Assembly (NCBI GenBank): GCA_964601265.1
Contig: CAZRMT010000002.1
Coordinates: forward strand, 1-64,000
Direction: 5' to 3'
Length of the DNA: 64,000 bases
From: UBA4675 sp964601265
GTDB taxonomy: Bacteria > Bacillota > Clostridia > Christensenellales > Borkfalkiaceae
How positions within the stretch are numbered: position 1 is the stretch's first letter; the number at the start of each line of letters is the position of its first letter. This document shows positions 16,884-24,614 of this stretch, piece after piece. Made by a program: the position numbers and the translations under genes. Under the pieces are notes generated by a model. The model worked only from the letters and a program-made list of their open reading frames with translations, had not been told where the DNA came from and searched no databases.

Positions 16884-16918
16884 TACGGCGTAGCAATTTA
16901 GCTACGCCGTATTTTTTT
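16884..16918 (+). terminator. intrinsic terminator
   Basis: The stem ACGGCGTAGC/GCTACGCCGT has loop AATTTA and is followed by ATTTTTTT. It ends the small membrane protein transcript. A nearly identical stem occurs at 34069-34098. Confidence 0.9.
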
Positions 16919-16940
16919 ACTTAAAACACAATTTTACACA

Positions 16941-16971
16941 AAAAAAAACGAGTTAAGATTTTCTTAACTCG
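16941..16971 (-). terminator. intrinsic terminator after rplS
   Basis: The arms CGAGTTAAGA/TCTTAACTCG (16949-16971) enclose a 3-base loop. They are followed on the minus strand by a run of eight or more T (positions 16948-16941). Confidence 0.9.
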
Positions 16972-16981
16972 CATTTTTAAA

Positions 16982-17323
16982 TTAAAGAATTTCCTTAACT
17001 TTTGCACTCTTACCGGTTCTTTCACGTAAGTAGTAAAGTTTAGCTCTTCTTACGGCACCTCTCTTAACTACGTCAACCTTGGTAATTTTGGGCGAATGAA
17101 TGGGGAACGTTCTTTCAACGCCGATACCGAACGAAATTCTTCTAACCGTAAACGATTCTCTGATTCCGCCGTTCTTTTTAGCGATAACGATTCCTTCAAA
17201 CACCTGAATTCTTTCTCTCGTACCTTCTATAACCTTAACCGATACTCTAACCGTATCACCGACGTTAAACGAAGGAACTTCCGCTTTCAAATTTTCTTTT
17301 TCGATTTGCTCAATAATATTCAT
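16982..17323 (-). CDS. rplS: 50S ribosomal protein L19
   Basis: The 114-residue product matches L19 along its length: 'FNVGDTVRVSVKVIEG', 'RIQVFEGIVIAKKNGG', 'ESFTVRRISFGIGVERTFPIHSP', and the basic C-terminus 'RRAKLYYLRERTGKSAKVKE'. ATG at 17323 is chosen because GGAGGT lies 8 bases before it and the family starts there; an upstream ATG would include the ribosome site. L19 sits at the 30S-50S interface. In many Bacillota rplS follows trmD; here it is a single-gene unit with its own promoter, leader and terminator, next to methionine genes. Confidence 0.97.
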   Translation of the reverse strand: MNIIEQIEKENLKAEVPSFNVGDTVRVSVKVIEGTRERIQVFEGIVIAKKNGGIRESFTVRRISFGIGVERTFPIHSPKITKVDVVKRGAVRRAKLYYLRERTGKSAKVKEIL

Positions 17324-17344
17324 TTGACTTACCTCCATATACAA

Positions 17345-17378
17345 GACGTTCGTTGATTACTTCAAGAGGACCGTCCGA
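17345..17378 (-). promoter_or_regulatory. possible L19 leader hairpin
   Basis: The transcript between the rplS promoter and its ribosome site can fold with an outer GACG/CGTC stem and an inner TTGA/TCAA stem. Short leaders of this kind precede rplS in Bacillota (the L19 leader family) and are thought to mediate autoregulation. I matched it by position and general form, not by a covariance model. Confidence 0.4.
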
Positions 17379-17388
17379 GTCGCTTATT

Positions 17389-17417
17389 ATTTTAACACAG
17401 CGTAAAATATAAATCAA
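17389..17417 (-). promoter_or_regulatory. predicted rplS promoter
   Basis: On the minus strand TTGATT is followed after 17 bases by TAAAAT, with an extended TG motif before the -10 box. Confidence 0.65.
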
Positions 17418-17462
17418 CTTTTTTTAACCGTTTTTTCAACTTTTTCCTAAAATTTTACCAAA

Positions 17463-17488
17463 AACGCCGAAATTTTTCTTTCGGCGTT
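17463..17488 (-). terminator. intrinsic terminator after metA
   Basis: The arms AACGCCGAAA/TTTCGGCGTT are followed on the minus strand by TTTTT. It lies 25 bases after the metA stop. Confidence 0.8.
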
Positions 17489-17512
17489 AGATTTTTATAA
17501 AAAAAATATTTT

Positions 17513-18415
17513 TCACCACTTGAAAGGCGTAACTTGGTAAACGTAGTAGTTTAGCCAATTGCTGTAAAGAAGGTTTGCTCCGCTTGCCCACTTATTTTCA
17601 ACAACCGTTTTATTTTTATCGACAAAGTAGTTCTTGGGCGGTTTAGGAGAAATCCCCTTGGCTAAATCCCTTTCGTATTCTTTTTTAAGCGTATCGGCGT
17701 CGTACTCGAAATGCCCCGTTACGAAAATGTATTTATTGTCGTCGGACTTTATTATGGACGCCCCCGCTTTATCCGAATAAGATAATACCGTTAACCCTTT
17801 TACCTTGTTTATTTCCGAATTTTTTATCCCCGTATAACGTGAATGAGGAATATAAAACCTATCGTCAAACCCCTTTAAAAGCGGTTCGTACGGTTGAAGT
17901 TTTTTGTGTTTATAAATACCCGAAAGCTTTTCTTTTAAAAGGTATTTTTTCACTCCGTAAAAATAATACAGTCCCGCTTGCGCTCCCCAGCAAATGAACA
18001 TAGTGGACGTTACGTTGGTTTTGGTGAACTCGAAAATTTCTTTAAGCTCGTTCCAATAGTCGACTTGCTCGAATTCAAGCTGTTCTACGGGCGCGCCCGT
18101 AATTATCATACCGTCGAACCGTTTATTCCTTACCTTGTCAAAAGTCGTATAAAACTTTTGTAAATGTTCGTGCGAAGTATTCTTGCTTTTGTGCGATTTC
18201 GGTTGAAGAAAGGTTACGTTTACTTGCAAAGGCGTGTTAGAAAGCATACGCAAAAGTTGCGTTTCGGTTTCTTGCTTGGTCGGCATTAAATTCAAAATCG
18301 CAACTTCGATAGGACGAATATCTTGCTGACTCGCCCTTTCTTCGTTCATAACGAATATGTTTTCCGCTTGCAAAGTTTTATATGCGGGAATGTCTTTCTT
18401 AATTAAAATCGGCAT
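17513..18415 (-). CDS. metA: homoserine O-acetyltransferase, MetA family
   Basis: This 300-residue enzyme activates homoserine by acylation in methionine synthesis. Family landmarks are intact: Cys142 in FICWGAQAG, His235 and Glu237 in VTGHFEYD, and the N-terminal block 'NLMPTKQETETQLLRML'. Residue 111 is Glu (GAPVEQLEF). In this family Glu at 111 is linked to acetyl-CoA use and Gly to succinyl-CoA, so despite the common MetA name 'succinyltransferase' I call it an acetyltransferase. This fits the adjacent O-acetylhomoserine sulfhydrylase. The ATG overlaps the metY stop by one base (TAATG), so translation is coupled. Confidence 0.93.
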   Translation of the reverse strand: MPILIKKDIPAYKTLQAENIFVMNEERASQQDIRPIEVAILNLMPTKQETETQLLRMLSNTPLQVNVTFLQPKSHKSKNTSHEHLQKFYTTFDKVRNKRFDGMIITGAPVEQLEFEQVDYWNELKEIFEFTKTNVTSTMFICWGAQAGLYYFYGVKKYLLKEKLSGIYKHKKLQPYEPLLKGFDDRFYIPHSRYTGIKNSEINKVKGLTVLSYSDKAGASIIKSDDNKYIFVTGHFEYDADTLKKEYERDLAKGISPKPPKNYFVDKNKTVVENKWASGANLLYSNWLNYYVYQVTPFKW

Positions 18416-19680
18416 TAAATTTTCTCCAAAGCTTGCTCTATATCGGCTATTATGTCGTCGGCGTCCTCTATTCCCACGGAAAGTCTTAACAAATTAGGTG
18501 CAATTCCGCAATCTTCCAACGCCTTATCCGAAAGCTGTCTGTGCGTGGTGGAAGCAGGGTGTAAAATACAACTTCTTGCGTCGGCAACGTGAGTTTCGAT
18601 TCCTATCATCTTCAACGCTTCCATAAACTTAACGGCGTTGCCCTTGTCCCCTTTTAGCCCGAAACTCATCATTCCGCCTTGTCCGTCGGGAAGATATTTT
18701 TCGGCTAAATCGTGATATTTATCGTCTTTTAAAGAGGGGTGTTTTACCCATTCCACTTTATCTTGTTCCGATAAAAATTTTGCAACCTTTTTAACGTTTT
18801 CGGAATGTTTAGCCATTCTCAAAGTTAACGTATCGCAACCGAGAGTTGTTAAAAACGCATTTTGCGGACTCATCATAGCGCCTAAATCTCTCATAATCTG
18901 CGCTCTGCACTTGGTAGCGAATGCCGTTTTACCTAAATCGGCATACACAAGTCCGTGATAACTTTCGTCGGGCTCGTTAAAGTCTTTATATCTTGCGTTT
19001 CCCTTGTAGCAGAAGTTTCCTCCGTCTACAACCGCTCCGCCCAAAGCAACGGCGTGTCCGTCAACGTACTTGGAAGTCGAATAACAAACGATATTCGCCC
19101 CGAACTCGAACGGACGACAAAGCGCACCCGTAACTAAAGTATTGTCAACGGCAAACAAAACACCATGTTTTTTGGCTATTCTCGCAATTTTATCGAAATC
19201 GAGAACGACTATCGACGGATTGGCAAGCGTTTCGGTAAAAATAAGCTTGGTATTTTCGTCAACGAGCTTGTCTATATCCTCTTCCGTGTCGTCGGGGTTG
19301 AAAAATCTGGTTTCGATACCGAGCTTTCTAAGCGTTACGTCGAAAAGATTATACGTTCCTCCGTACACGGCAGAAGAAGACACGACGTTGTCGCCCGCGT
19401 GGCAAACCGTCAAGACGGTATACAAAGTCGCGCTCATTCCCGAAGAAGTACATATAGTTGCGCTACCGCCTTCCAATGCGGTAAGCTTACCCTCTAAAAC
19501 GGCAACGGTTGGGTTAGCTAGCCTCGTATAAAAATATCCGTCCGCTTTTAGGTCGAATAAATCCGCCATATCTCCCGCTTTTTCGTAAAGAAAAGTGGTA
19601 CTTTGATAAATGGGGGTAACTCTCGCTTCCCCTTGCTTGGGTCTATATCCCGCCTGCACGCAAATTGTGTCTTTTTTCAT
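18415..19680 (-). CDS. metY: O-acetylhomoserine sulfhydrylase (PLP-dependent)
   Basis: This 421-residue member of the Cys/Met metabolism PLP family makes homocysteine from O-acetylhomoserine and sulfide. The PLP lysine is Lys204 in YSTSKYVDGH. Other landmarks are 'YTRLANPTVAVLEGKLTALEGG', 'CTSSGMSATLY' and C-terminal 'LLRLSVGIEDADDIIADI'. The length (about 420-430) matches MetY rather than the shorter MetB/MetC. It is first in a two-gene operon with metA. No SAM riboswitch was recognised in the leader, which is only about 45 bases long. Confidence 0.93.
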   Translation of the reverse strand: MKKDTICVQAGYRPKQGEARVTPIYQSTTFLYEKAGDMADLFDLKADGYFYTRLANPTVAVLEGKLTALEGGSATICTSSGMSATLYTVLTVCHAGDNVVSSSAVYGGTYNLFDVTLRKLGIETRFFNPDDTEEDIDKLVDENTKLIFTETLANPSIVVLDFDKIARIAKKHGVLFAVDNTLVTGALCRPFEFGANIVCYSTSKYVDGHAVALGGAVVDGGNFCYKGNARYKDFNEPDESYHGLVYADLGKTAFATKCRAQIMRDLGAMMSPQNAFLTTLGCDTLTLRMAKHSENVKKVAKFLSEQDKVEWVKHPSLKDDKYHDLAEKYLPDGQGGMMSFGLKGDKGNAVKFMEALKMIGIETHVADARSCILHPASTTHRQLSDKALEDCGIAPNLLRLSVGIEDADDIIADIEQALEKI

Positions 19681-19732
19681 AATTTATCATCTCCTTTTAA
19701 CTGTGAGTAATATTCAAAACTTTTTTAACTTG

Positions 19733-19761
19733 ATTATATCACCAAATTTAAAGGTTTGCAA
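19733..19761 (-). promoter_or_regulatory. predicted metY-metA promoter
   Basis: On the minus strand TTGCAA is followed after 17 bases by TATAAT, with TG one base upstream of the -10 box (extended -10). Confidence 0.7.
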
Positions 19762-19788
19762 TTATTTTACTAAGATTATCCGTGATTT

Positions 19789-20310
19789 TCATAACCGAAC
19801 CGTTTTAAAACTTTTTAAAATAGGAATAGACAAAAGCGACACGGTAAATAATGTAGAAAGCGTTTGCATACCCATAAACGGTAGCGAGGAATAAAAATAA
19901 GCGTAAGTTGCTTTGTCGCTCATTTCCATATATAAAGGCGTGATAACGTCGTCTAAAAGGGTAAACAAAACGGTCATAACGCAAGCCACGACTATAAATA
20001 TAACGGCTTGCCACCATTTTTTTATTTCTCTTTTGAAAAATACCCCTATTAAGCCGAAAACAACAGCTAAAAAATTATAGTAAATTAAATAAAGAATAAT
20101 CACCGTGGGAAAAAATCCAAAAATAAAACAACGCAATAGCGAAAATAACGTCATAGTTATAAGTCCGCTTATTATTCCGAAATAGAAACAAAAACAAACG
20201 GATAAAACGGTTACCACTTCCACTCCCGCAACCGAACTTAAAGCAAGCTGTCCGCCGATAAGCAACGCACAGTATACGCCGATAAAAACGACTCTTTTAC
20301 AAGTTTTCAT
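19789..20310 (-). CDS. ECF transporter S component, probably cobalamin-related
   Basis: The 173-residue protein has about six hydrophobic segments and the general look of an ECF S component ('GVYCALLIGGQLALSSVAGVE' at the N-terminus, 'SLLRCFIFGFFPTVI', a final amphipathic segment). S components bind a vitamin in the membrane and share an energising module encoded elsewhere; no ecfA or ecfT gene is near. It is translated one base after the DUF4430 lipoprotein and lies in a transcript headed by a cobalamin riboswitch, so cobalamin or a corrinoid precursor is the likely substrate. Specificity is inferred from regulation, not from a binding motif. Confidence 0.7.
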   Translation of the reverse strand: MKTCKRVVFIGVYCALLIGGQLALSSVAGVEVVTVLSVCFCFYFGIISGLITMTLFSLLRCFIFGFFPTVIILYLIYYNFLAVVFGLIGVFFKREIKKWWQAVIFIVVACVMTVLFTLLDDVITPLYMEMSDKATYAYFYSSLPFMGMQTLSTLFTVSLLSIPILKSFKTVRL

Positions 20311-20311
20311 A

Positions 20312-20722
20312 TCAGCAAGGCGTATACACGAATAAAATTACGTCATTATCCGCTATGGTTTGAGTGGAAACGCCGAAAGAAGCGTAATCGCCGTTTACGT
20401 AAAACGCCCAATATGCGTTATTTGTGTTATACTCGGCAAAAACGCCGTTAATTTCGGTGATAAACAACCCGTAACCCGTATCGTCGCCCTTAAAATCAAA
20501 GTCGGCGTAAAGATCTTTACACTTGTTTAACGCGTCTAAAACGTAATATTTCTCCGTCGTTAAAGTAAATCTTTCGTTTGCTCTTTCCAGCGGACCGTAA
20601 TTCACTTCTATGGTAACGGTTTTCTCGCCCTCGTGTTTTTCGTTAGGATTTTTGCAAGAAAACCCGACAAGCAAACAGCAAGCCATTACAAAACACAGCA
20701 TAAAAGAAACGATTTTTTTCAT
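20312..20722 (-). CDS. DUF4430 (transcobalamin C-terminal-like) surface protein, probable lipoprotein
   Basis: The 136-residue protein starts with a signal sequence and a likely lipidated Cys23 (GFSC, a slightly unusual lipobox). The mature part carries the DUF4430 pattern: 'TVTIEVNYG', 'YYVLDAL', 'YWAFYVNGDYASFGVSTQTI', 'NDVILFVYTP'. DUF4430 resembles the C-terminal domain of intrinsic factor and transcobalamin. The cobalamin riboswitch directly upstream supports a role as an extracellular corrinoid binder handing its ligand to the S component that follows. The ribosome site is GGAGG, 7 bases before ATG. Confidence 0.8.
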   Translation of the reverse strand: MKKIVSFMLCFVMACCLLVGFSCKNPNEKHEGEKTVTIEVNYGPLERANERFTLTTEKYYVLDALNKCKDLYADFDFKGDDTGYGLFITEINGVFAEYNTNNAYWAFYVNGDYASFGVSTQTIADNDVILFVYTPC

Positions 20723-20742
20723 AAGTATCCTCCAAAATTAAT

Positions 20743-20764
20743 AACTCTCCTTTTTAGGAGAGCT
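20743..20764 (-). terminator. hairpin between riboswitch and gene, likely expression platform
   Basis: On the minus strand CTCTCC/GGAGAG with a 6-base loop is followed by a T-rich but interrupted tract (TTATTAATTTT). It may act as a ligand-dependent terminator. The weak T tract leaves translational control possible. Confidence 0.5.
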
Positions 20765-20771
20765 TTTAATC

Positions 20772-20941
20772 AATAATAATCTGCGTGAGTCGCCCTCCGC
20801 AACACACGTTCGAGAAGTATCCTGACTAACGGTTTAACCTTTCGGCGACCTTCCCACGAATTAACGCAGTGGCATTTTGCCGATTGTACCCGATACAGTA
20901 GCGGGAGCTGTTAAGGATTCTCACCTTATTCCTTCGATATT
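20772..20941 (-). promoter_or_regulatory. cobalamin riboswitch
   Basis: Read on the minus strand, the segment contains the conserved blocks in the right order: GGTGAGAATCC, CTCCCGCTACTGT, GCCACTGCG, GTGGGAAGG and the B12 box AGTCAGGATAC. In this family adenosylcobalamin or another cobalamin normally turns the downstream gene off. It precedes the DUF4430 protein and an ECF S component, both of which make sense as corrinoid uptake genes. Confidence 0.95.
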
Positions 20942-20947
20942 TCCTTC

Positions 20948-20976
20948 ATTATAACCTTGCGTTTAATTTTTGTCAA
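20948..20976 (-). promoter_or_regulatory. consensus SigA promoter of the cobalamin-riboswitch transcript
   Basis: On the minus strand TTGACA is followed after 17 bases by TATAAT, a perfect match. An AAACGC/GCGTTT hairpin (20975-20992) overlaps the edge of the -35 box and may mark the end of the upstream transglycosylase transcript. Confidence 0.85.
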
Positions 20977-20998
20977 ACGCATAAAAGCGTTTAAAAAA

Positions 20999-21499
20999 CT
21001 ATCCGTACAATTTTTTATATTTCTTTTTTACTTTTTCTACTTTTTTATAATAATTAACGCTTTCTTTATACCAAAACTCTTTTTCACCGCTTTCAAGCCA
21101 TTTTACCAGCGTTCCCTCTCCGCCGTTATAAGCGTATAAGACGTATTTTTCGCTTTTAAATTTTTCAAAAAGATAGCTTAAATACTTTACGCCTATTTCG
21201 ATATTGTCGTTTTCGTCAAACAAGTCGAATTTTTCTTTGCCGAGCATTTCGGAAACGTATTTTGCGGTAGAAGGCATAATTTGCATAAGCCCGACGGCTC
21301 CCGCATAAGACACCTTATTTTTAACAAACGAACTTTCAGCGTAAATAACGGCTAAAACAAGGCTTTTTTCAACTTTAAATTTTTTACAATAAAATTCCAC
21401 TTGTCTTTTATACCTACACGGATATTTTACGTAAAGACAAGAAAAAAGGACGGCTAAAACCACCGTCCCCGCAATTATGAACCTATAAATTTTTCGCAT
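20999..21499 (-). CDS. membrane-anchored lytic transglycosylase (SLT domain)
   Basis: The product is about 166 residues from ATG at 21499, chosen because AGGTG lies about 10 bases upstream. An N-terminal transmembrane segment (about 5-25) precedes a soluble lytic transglycosylase domain with catalytic Glu55 (AVIYAESSF), 'GAVGLMQIMPSTA' and 'YAYNGGEGT'. It cleaves peptidoglycan outside the cell to make 1,6-anhydro ends. The gene starts inside the end of coaE (17-base overlap) and is the last of a seven-gene operon. Confidence 0.9.
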   Translation of the reverse strand: MRKIYRFIIAGTVVLAVLFSCLYVKYPCRYKRQVEFYCKKFKVEKSLVLAVIYAESSFVKNKVSYAGAVGLMQIMPSTAKYVSEMLGKEKFDLFDENDNIEIGVKYLSYLFEKFKSEKYVLYAYNGGEGTLVKWLESGEKEFWYKESVNYYKKVEKVKKKYKKLYG

Positions 21500-22061
21500 A
21501 TAAAAGCACCTGCCGTTCAAGTTCGGTCAAACTTTGGTCGTTATATATAACAGTATGCTTAATTTCAGAATTTATAACGTATTTTTTTTGTCCGTCGATT
21601 TTCTTTAACGCAAACGAATAGTCCACTCCGTCCCTTTCCATAACGGAACGTATTTGACTTTCCTTTTCCCTTTCTATAATCCATACCTCGTCAAAATAAT
21701 CTTGCGTGTTTTTTATTTCCGCAAGCAACGGAACTTCGCAAAAACACAATTTTTCGTTTTCGCTACGCTTTATCAGTTCTTCCATTACTCTGCCGTGAGT
21801 AATTTCGTTAAGTTCTTTTCTCTTTTCCTCGTTAGAAAAAATAATTTGAGTGATTTTTTTCCTGTCAAGCATAGTTTTGCCGTTGCTTTTTATCGCATTT
21901 ATTCCGAGTTTTTCTGAAATTTCTATCACAAAATTCGGATTTTTATCCAATAAGTCCGCATATATCTCGTCGGCAGAAAAAACGCTGTAACCGTTTTTCT
22001 TTAAAATACCTAAAACAACGCTTTTCCCCGAACCTATTTTCCCCGTAATTGCCACTCTCAT
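21483..22061 (-). CDS. coaE: dephospho-CoA kinase
   Basis: The enzyme phosphorylates dephospho-CoA in the last step of CoA synthesis. From ATG at 22061 it has about 192 residues, beginning MRVAITGKIGSGKSVV with the P-loop GKIGSGKS. It also has 'FSADEIYADLL' and 'EVPLLAE', typical of CoaE. The ATG overlaps the polA stop (ATGA), which favours this start over a codon five residues upstream. The polA-coaE-transglycosylase order is also seen in other Bacillota. Confidence 0.92.
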   Translation of the reverse strand: MRVAITGKIGSGKSVVLGILKKNGYSVFSADEIYADLLDKNPNFVIEISEKLGINAIKSNGKTMLDRKKITQIIFSNEEKRKELNEITHGRVMEELIKRSENEKLCFCEVPLLAEIKNTQDYFDEVWIIEREKESQIRSVMERDGVDYSFALKKIDGQKKYVINSEIKHTVIYNDQSLTELERQVLLYAKNL

Positions 22062-24604
22062 TTTACTTCGTACCAATTTTTACCGCTACTTACTTCCGTT
22101 TCCAGCTTTACGCTGTTAAGCGATATACTTTCCATTTCCTCTTTGAGTATTTTTTCAACGGTTTCTCTTTCCGTTTCGGGGCAGTCGACCACTAGTTCGT
22201 CGTGAATTTGCAAAATCAGTTTTGCTTGTAGGTTTTCCGCTTTAAGCCTATTAAAGACCTTTATCATCGCAAGCTTTATAATATCGGCGCTACTTCCTTG
22301 CAACGGCATATTCATAGACGCCCTTTCTCCGAACGCCCTTAAATTTCTATCCGACGCATTTATTTCTTTTATATAACGCTTTCTGCCCATAAACGTTTGT
22401 ACGTATCCGTTTGCATGAGCAAATTCTACGTTCGAATCCATATATTTCTTTACTTCGGGATAAGAAGCAAAGTATCTATCCATATAATTTTGAGCCGAAC
22501 GGGGCGGAATTTTTAGCGTTTCGCTTAACCCGAACGAGCTTATACCGTATATTATCCCGAAATTGACCGCTTTTGCGCTACGCCTTTCGTCCTTACTAAT
22601 TTCTTCCACTTTTTTACCGAAAACTTGACTAGCCGTCTGCGTATGAATATCCTTTCCGCTTTTAAACGCTTCTATCAACGCCGAACAAGAGGAAAAGTCC
22701 GCAAGAAGTCTAAGTTCTATTTGAGAATAATCGCTACTTACGATACACCCGTCGTCAAATCGTGAAACGAACGCTTTTCTTAGCACTTTCCCCTCGTCGC
22801 TTCTTACGGGAATATTTTGCAAATTCGGTTCCGAACTCGATAAACGCCCCGTCGAAGTCAAGGTTTGGTTAAAGGTCGTGTGTATCAACTCTCCGCCCTT
22901 TTTAACAAGTTCAAGCAATGCGTCTACGTAAGTACTTTTAAGCTTTGCCGTTTTTCTATACTTTAAAATTAAATCCACCACGGGGTGTTCGCCCGAAAGC
23001 TTTTCCAAAACTTCGGCTTTTGTGGAATAAGAGCCGTTCTTTAATTTTTTACCGCCCTTTAAACCGAGTTTTACAAACAACATTTCGGATAGTTGTTTCG
23101 GGGAATTTATATTTATTGCGTCGCCCGTGTAAGAATATATTTCTTCAAGCGTTTCCTTTAACTGTTCGTCGAAATCGACTGAAAGCACCTTAAGATATTC
23201 TTCGTCTACCTTAAAACCCGTTTTTTCCATTTCATACAAAACGTCGCAAAGCGGTAGTTCCATTTCGTAATACAGTTTTTCCATTTTTTGCGAAATTAAT
23301 TTTTCTTTTAATACGGCAAAAACTTTACTTAGTGCGTAAGCGGGATTATCTATGGAGTAACCGTACTCTTCGCATAAGCTTTTAGCGGTAATCTCTCCGC
23401 CCGTAAAATCGACAAGGTATTTCAAAATAGAAAGGTCGTCTGCGTCGCACTTTAATTCTACGCCGTATTTATCCAACGTTTTGCGTGTTTTTTTCTTATC
23501 TATAAGCACGCATTTTTTATCGCTTTCGAAATAAGTTGTTAAAATTTCGCCAAAATCTTCTTCGTCTATTCCGTCGTCTAAAAAGTTTTCTTTTAGTGTT
23601 ATTTCGTATTCCTTTTCGCCGTCGTAAAAATTGATTTTCTCTTCACAAACGAAAGCAATTTCTTTTGCTTTTAACAACGCCTCTTTTGCTTCGTTTACGC
23701 TTTTTATTATCTCCTTTTCGATTTTTTCGGATTTTGGTTCGTCTTTTTTTTCTTCTTCATTGCCAAGCTCAAGCTTTTTAAGAATATTTATAAAACCAAG
23801 CTTTAAAAATTGTTTTTTTGTTTCTTCTCCGACGGCGGACACCTCTAAATCGCATAGCCTCGCTTCCAATGGCATATCAACGCAAATCGTGGCAAGTCTT
23901 TTTGATAAAAAGGCGCTTTCCTTTCCATTGTCGACGTAATCTCTTAATTTACCCGTAAGCTCGTCTATATGTTCGTAAAGGTTTTCTATATTGCCGTAAG
24001 TTTCTATAAGCGAATAAGCCCTTTTGGCTCCTATACCCTCTACGCCTTTAATATTATCCGAACTGTCGCCCATTAACGCTTTTAAGTCTACTACTTGGTT
24101 GGGATATATTCCGTATTTTTCTTTAAAATTATTATCGTTATAAATTTCGACGTCGGTTATTCCTCTTTTAGTAAAGTACACGCTTGTAGTTTTATCAACC
24201 AACTGAAAAGCGTCTCTGTCCCCCGTAAAAATCGCCGTGGGCAAATCGAACTGTTTAGCAAAACTTCCTATTATATCGTCCGCTTCGTATCCGGCTTTTT
24301 CATATCTTGCTATTCCCATTTTATCCAGCGTCTCTTTGAGAAGAGGAATTTGCACGGCAAGTTCTTCGGGCATAGGACGTCTGCCCGCCTTATATTCGGA
24401 ATACTCCTTATGTCTGAAAGTCGGCTCTCTTCTATCGAATGCAACCAACATATATTTAGGAGATAAATCCTTTTCTATTTTAAAAAGCATATTCAAAAAC
24501 GCATAAACGGCGTTAGTCGGCGTGCCGTCGGGCGAATTTAGTAAGGGCGTTGCGTAAAACGCTCTGTTTATTAAAGAATTTCCGTCAATTAAAACAAGTT
24601 CCAT
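22058..24604 (-). CDS. polA: DNA polymerase I
   Basis: The 848-residue protein has three parts. The 5'-3' exonuclease domain (about 1-285) has 'LIDGNSLINRAFYA' and 'TGDRDAFQLVD'. The middle region (about 290-450) lacks the DxE and other acidic residues of active proofreading domains. The polymerase domain (about 455-848) has motif A DYSQIELRLLAD, motif B RRSAKAVNFGIIYGIS and motif C QIHDELVVD. Loss of 3'-5' exonuclease residues is common in Bacillota and Thermus PolA. It fills gaps in repair and removes Okazaki primers. It is co-transcribed with thyA-folA, linking dTMP supply and DNA repair. Confidence 0.96.
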   Translation of the reverse strand: MELVLIDGNSLINRAFYATPLLNSPDGTPTNAVYAFLNMLFKIEKDLSPKYMLVAFDRREPTFRHKEYSEYKAGRRPMPEELAVQIPLLKETLDKMGIARYEKAGYEADDIIGSFAKQFDLPTAIFTGDRDAFQLVDKTTSVYFTKRGITDVEIYNDNNFKEKYGIYPNQVVDLKALMGDSSDNIKGVEGIGAKRAYSLIETYGNIENLYEHIDELTGKLRDYVDNGKESAFLSKRLATICVDMPLEARLCDLEVSAVGEETKKQFLKLGFINILKKLELGNEEEKKDEPKSEKIEKEIIKSVNEAKEALLKAKEIAFVCEEKINFYDGEKEYEITLKENFLDDGIDEEDFGEILTTYFESDKKCVLIDKKKTRKTLDKYGVELKCDADDLSILKYLVDFTGGEITAKSLCEEYGYSIDNPAYALSKVFAVLKEKLISQKMEKLYYEMELPLCDVLYEMEKTGFKVDEEYLKVLSVDFDEQLKETLEEIYSYTGDAININSPKQLSEMLFVKLGLKGGKKLKNGSYSTKAEVLEKLSGEHPVVDLILKYRKTAKLKSTYVDALLELVKKGGELIHTTFNQTLTSTGRLSSSEPNLQNIPVRSDEGKVLRKAFVSRFDDGCIVSSDYSQIELRLLADFSSCSALIEAFKSGKDIHTQTASQVFGKKVEEISKDERRSAKAVNFGIIYGISSFGLSETLKIPPRSAQNYMDRYFASYPEVKKYMDSNVEFAHANGYVQTFMGRKRYIKEINASDRNLRAFGERASMNMPLQGSSADIIKLAMIKVFNRLKAENLQAKLILQIHDELVVDCPETERETVEKILKEEMESISLNSVKLETEVSSGKNWYEVK

Positions 24605-24614
24605 ATTTCACCTT

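Noticed and set aside
19681..19732. A SAM riboswitch upstream of metY-metA
   Set aside because: The leader between the predicted promoter and the ATG is only about 45 bases and has none of the conserved S-box elements.
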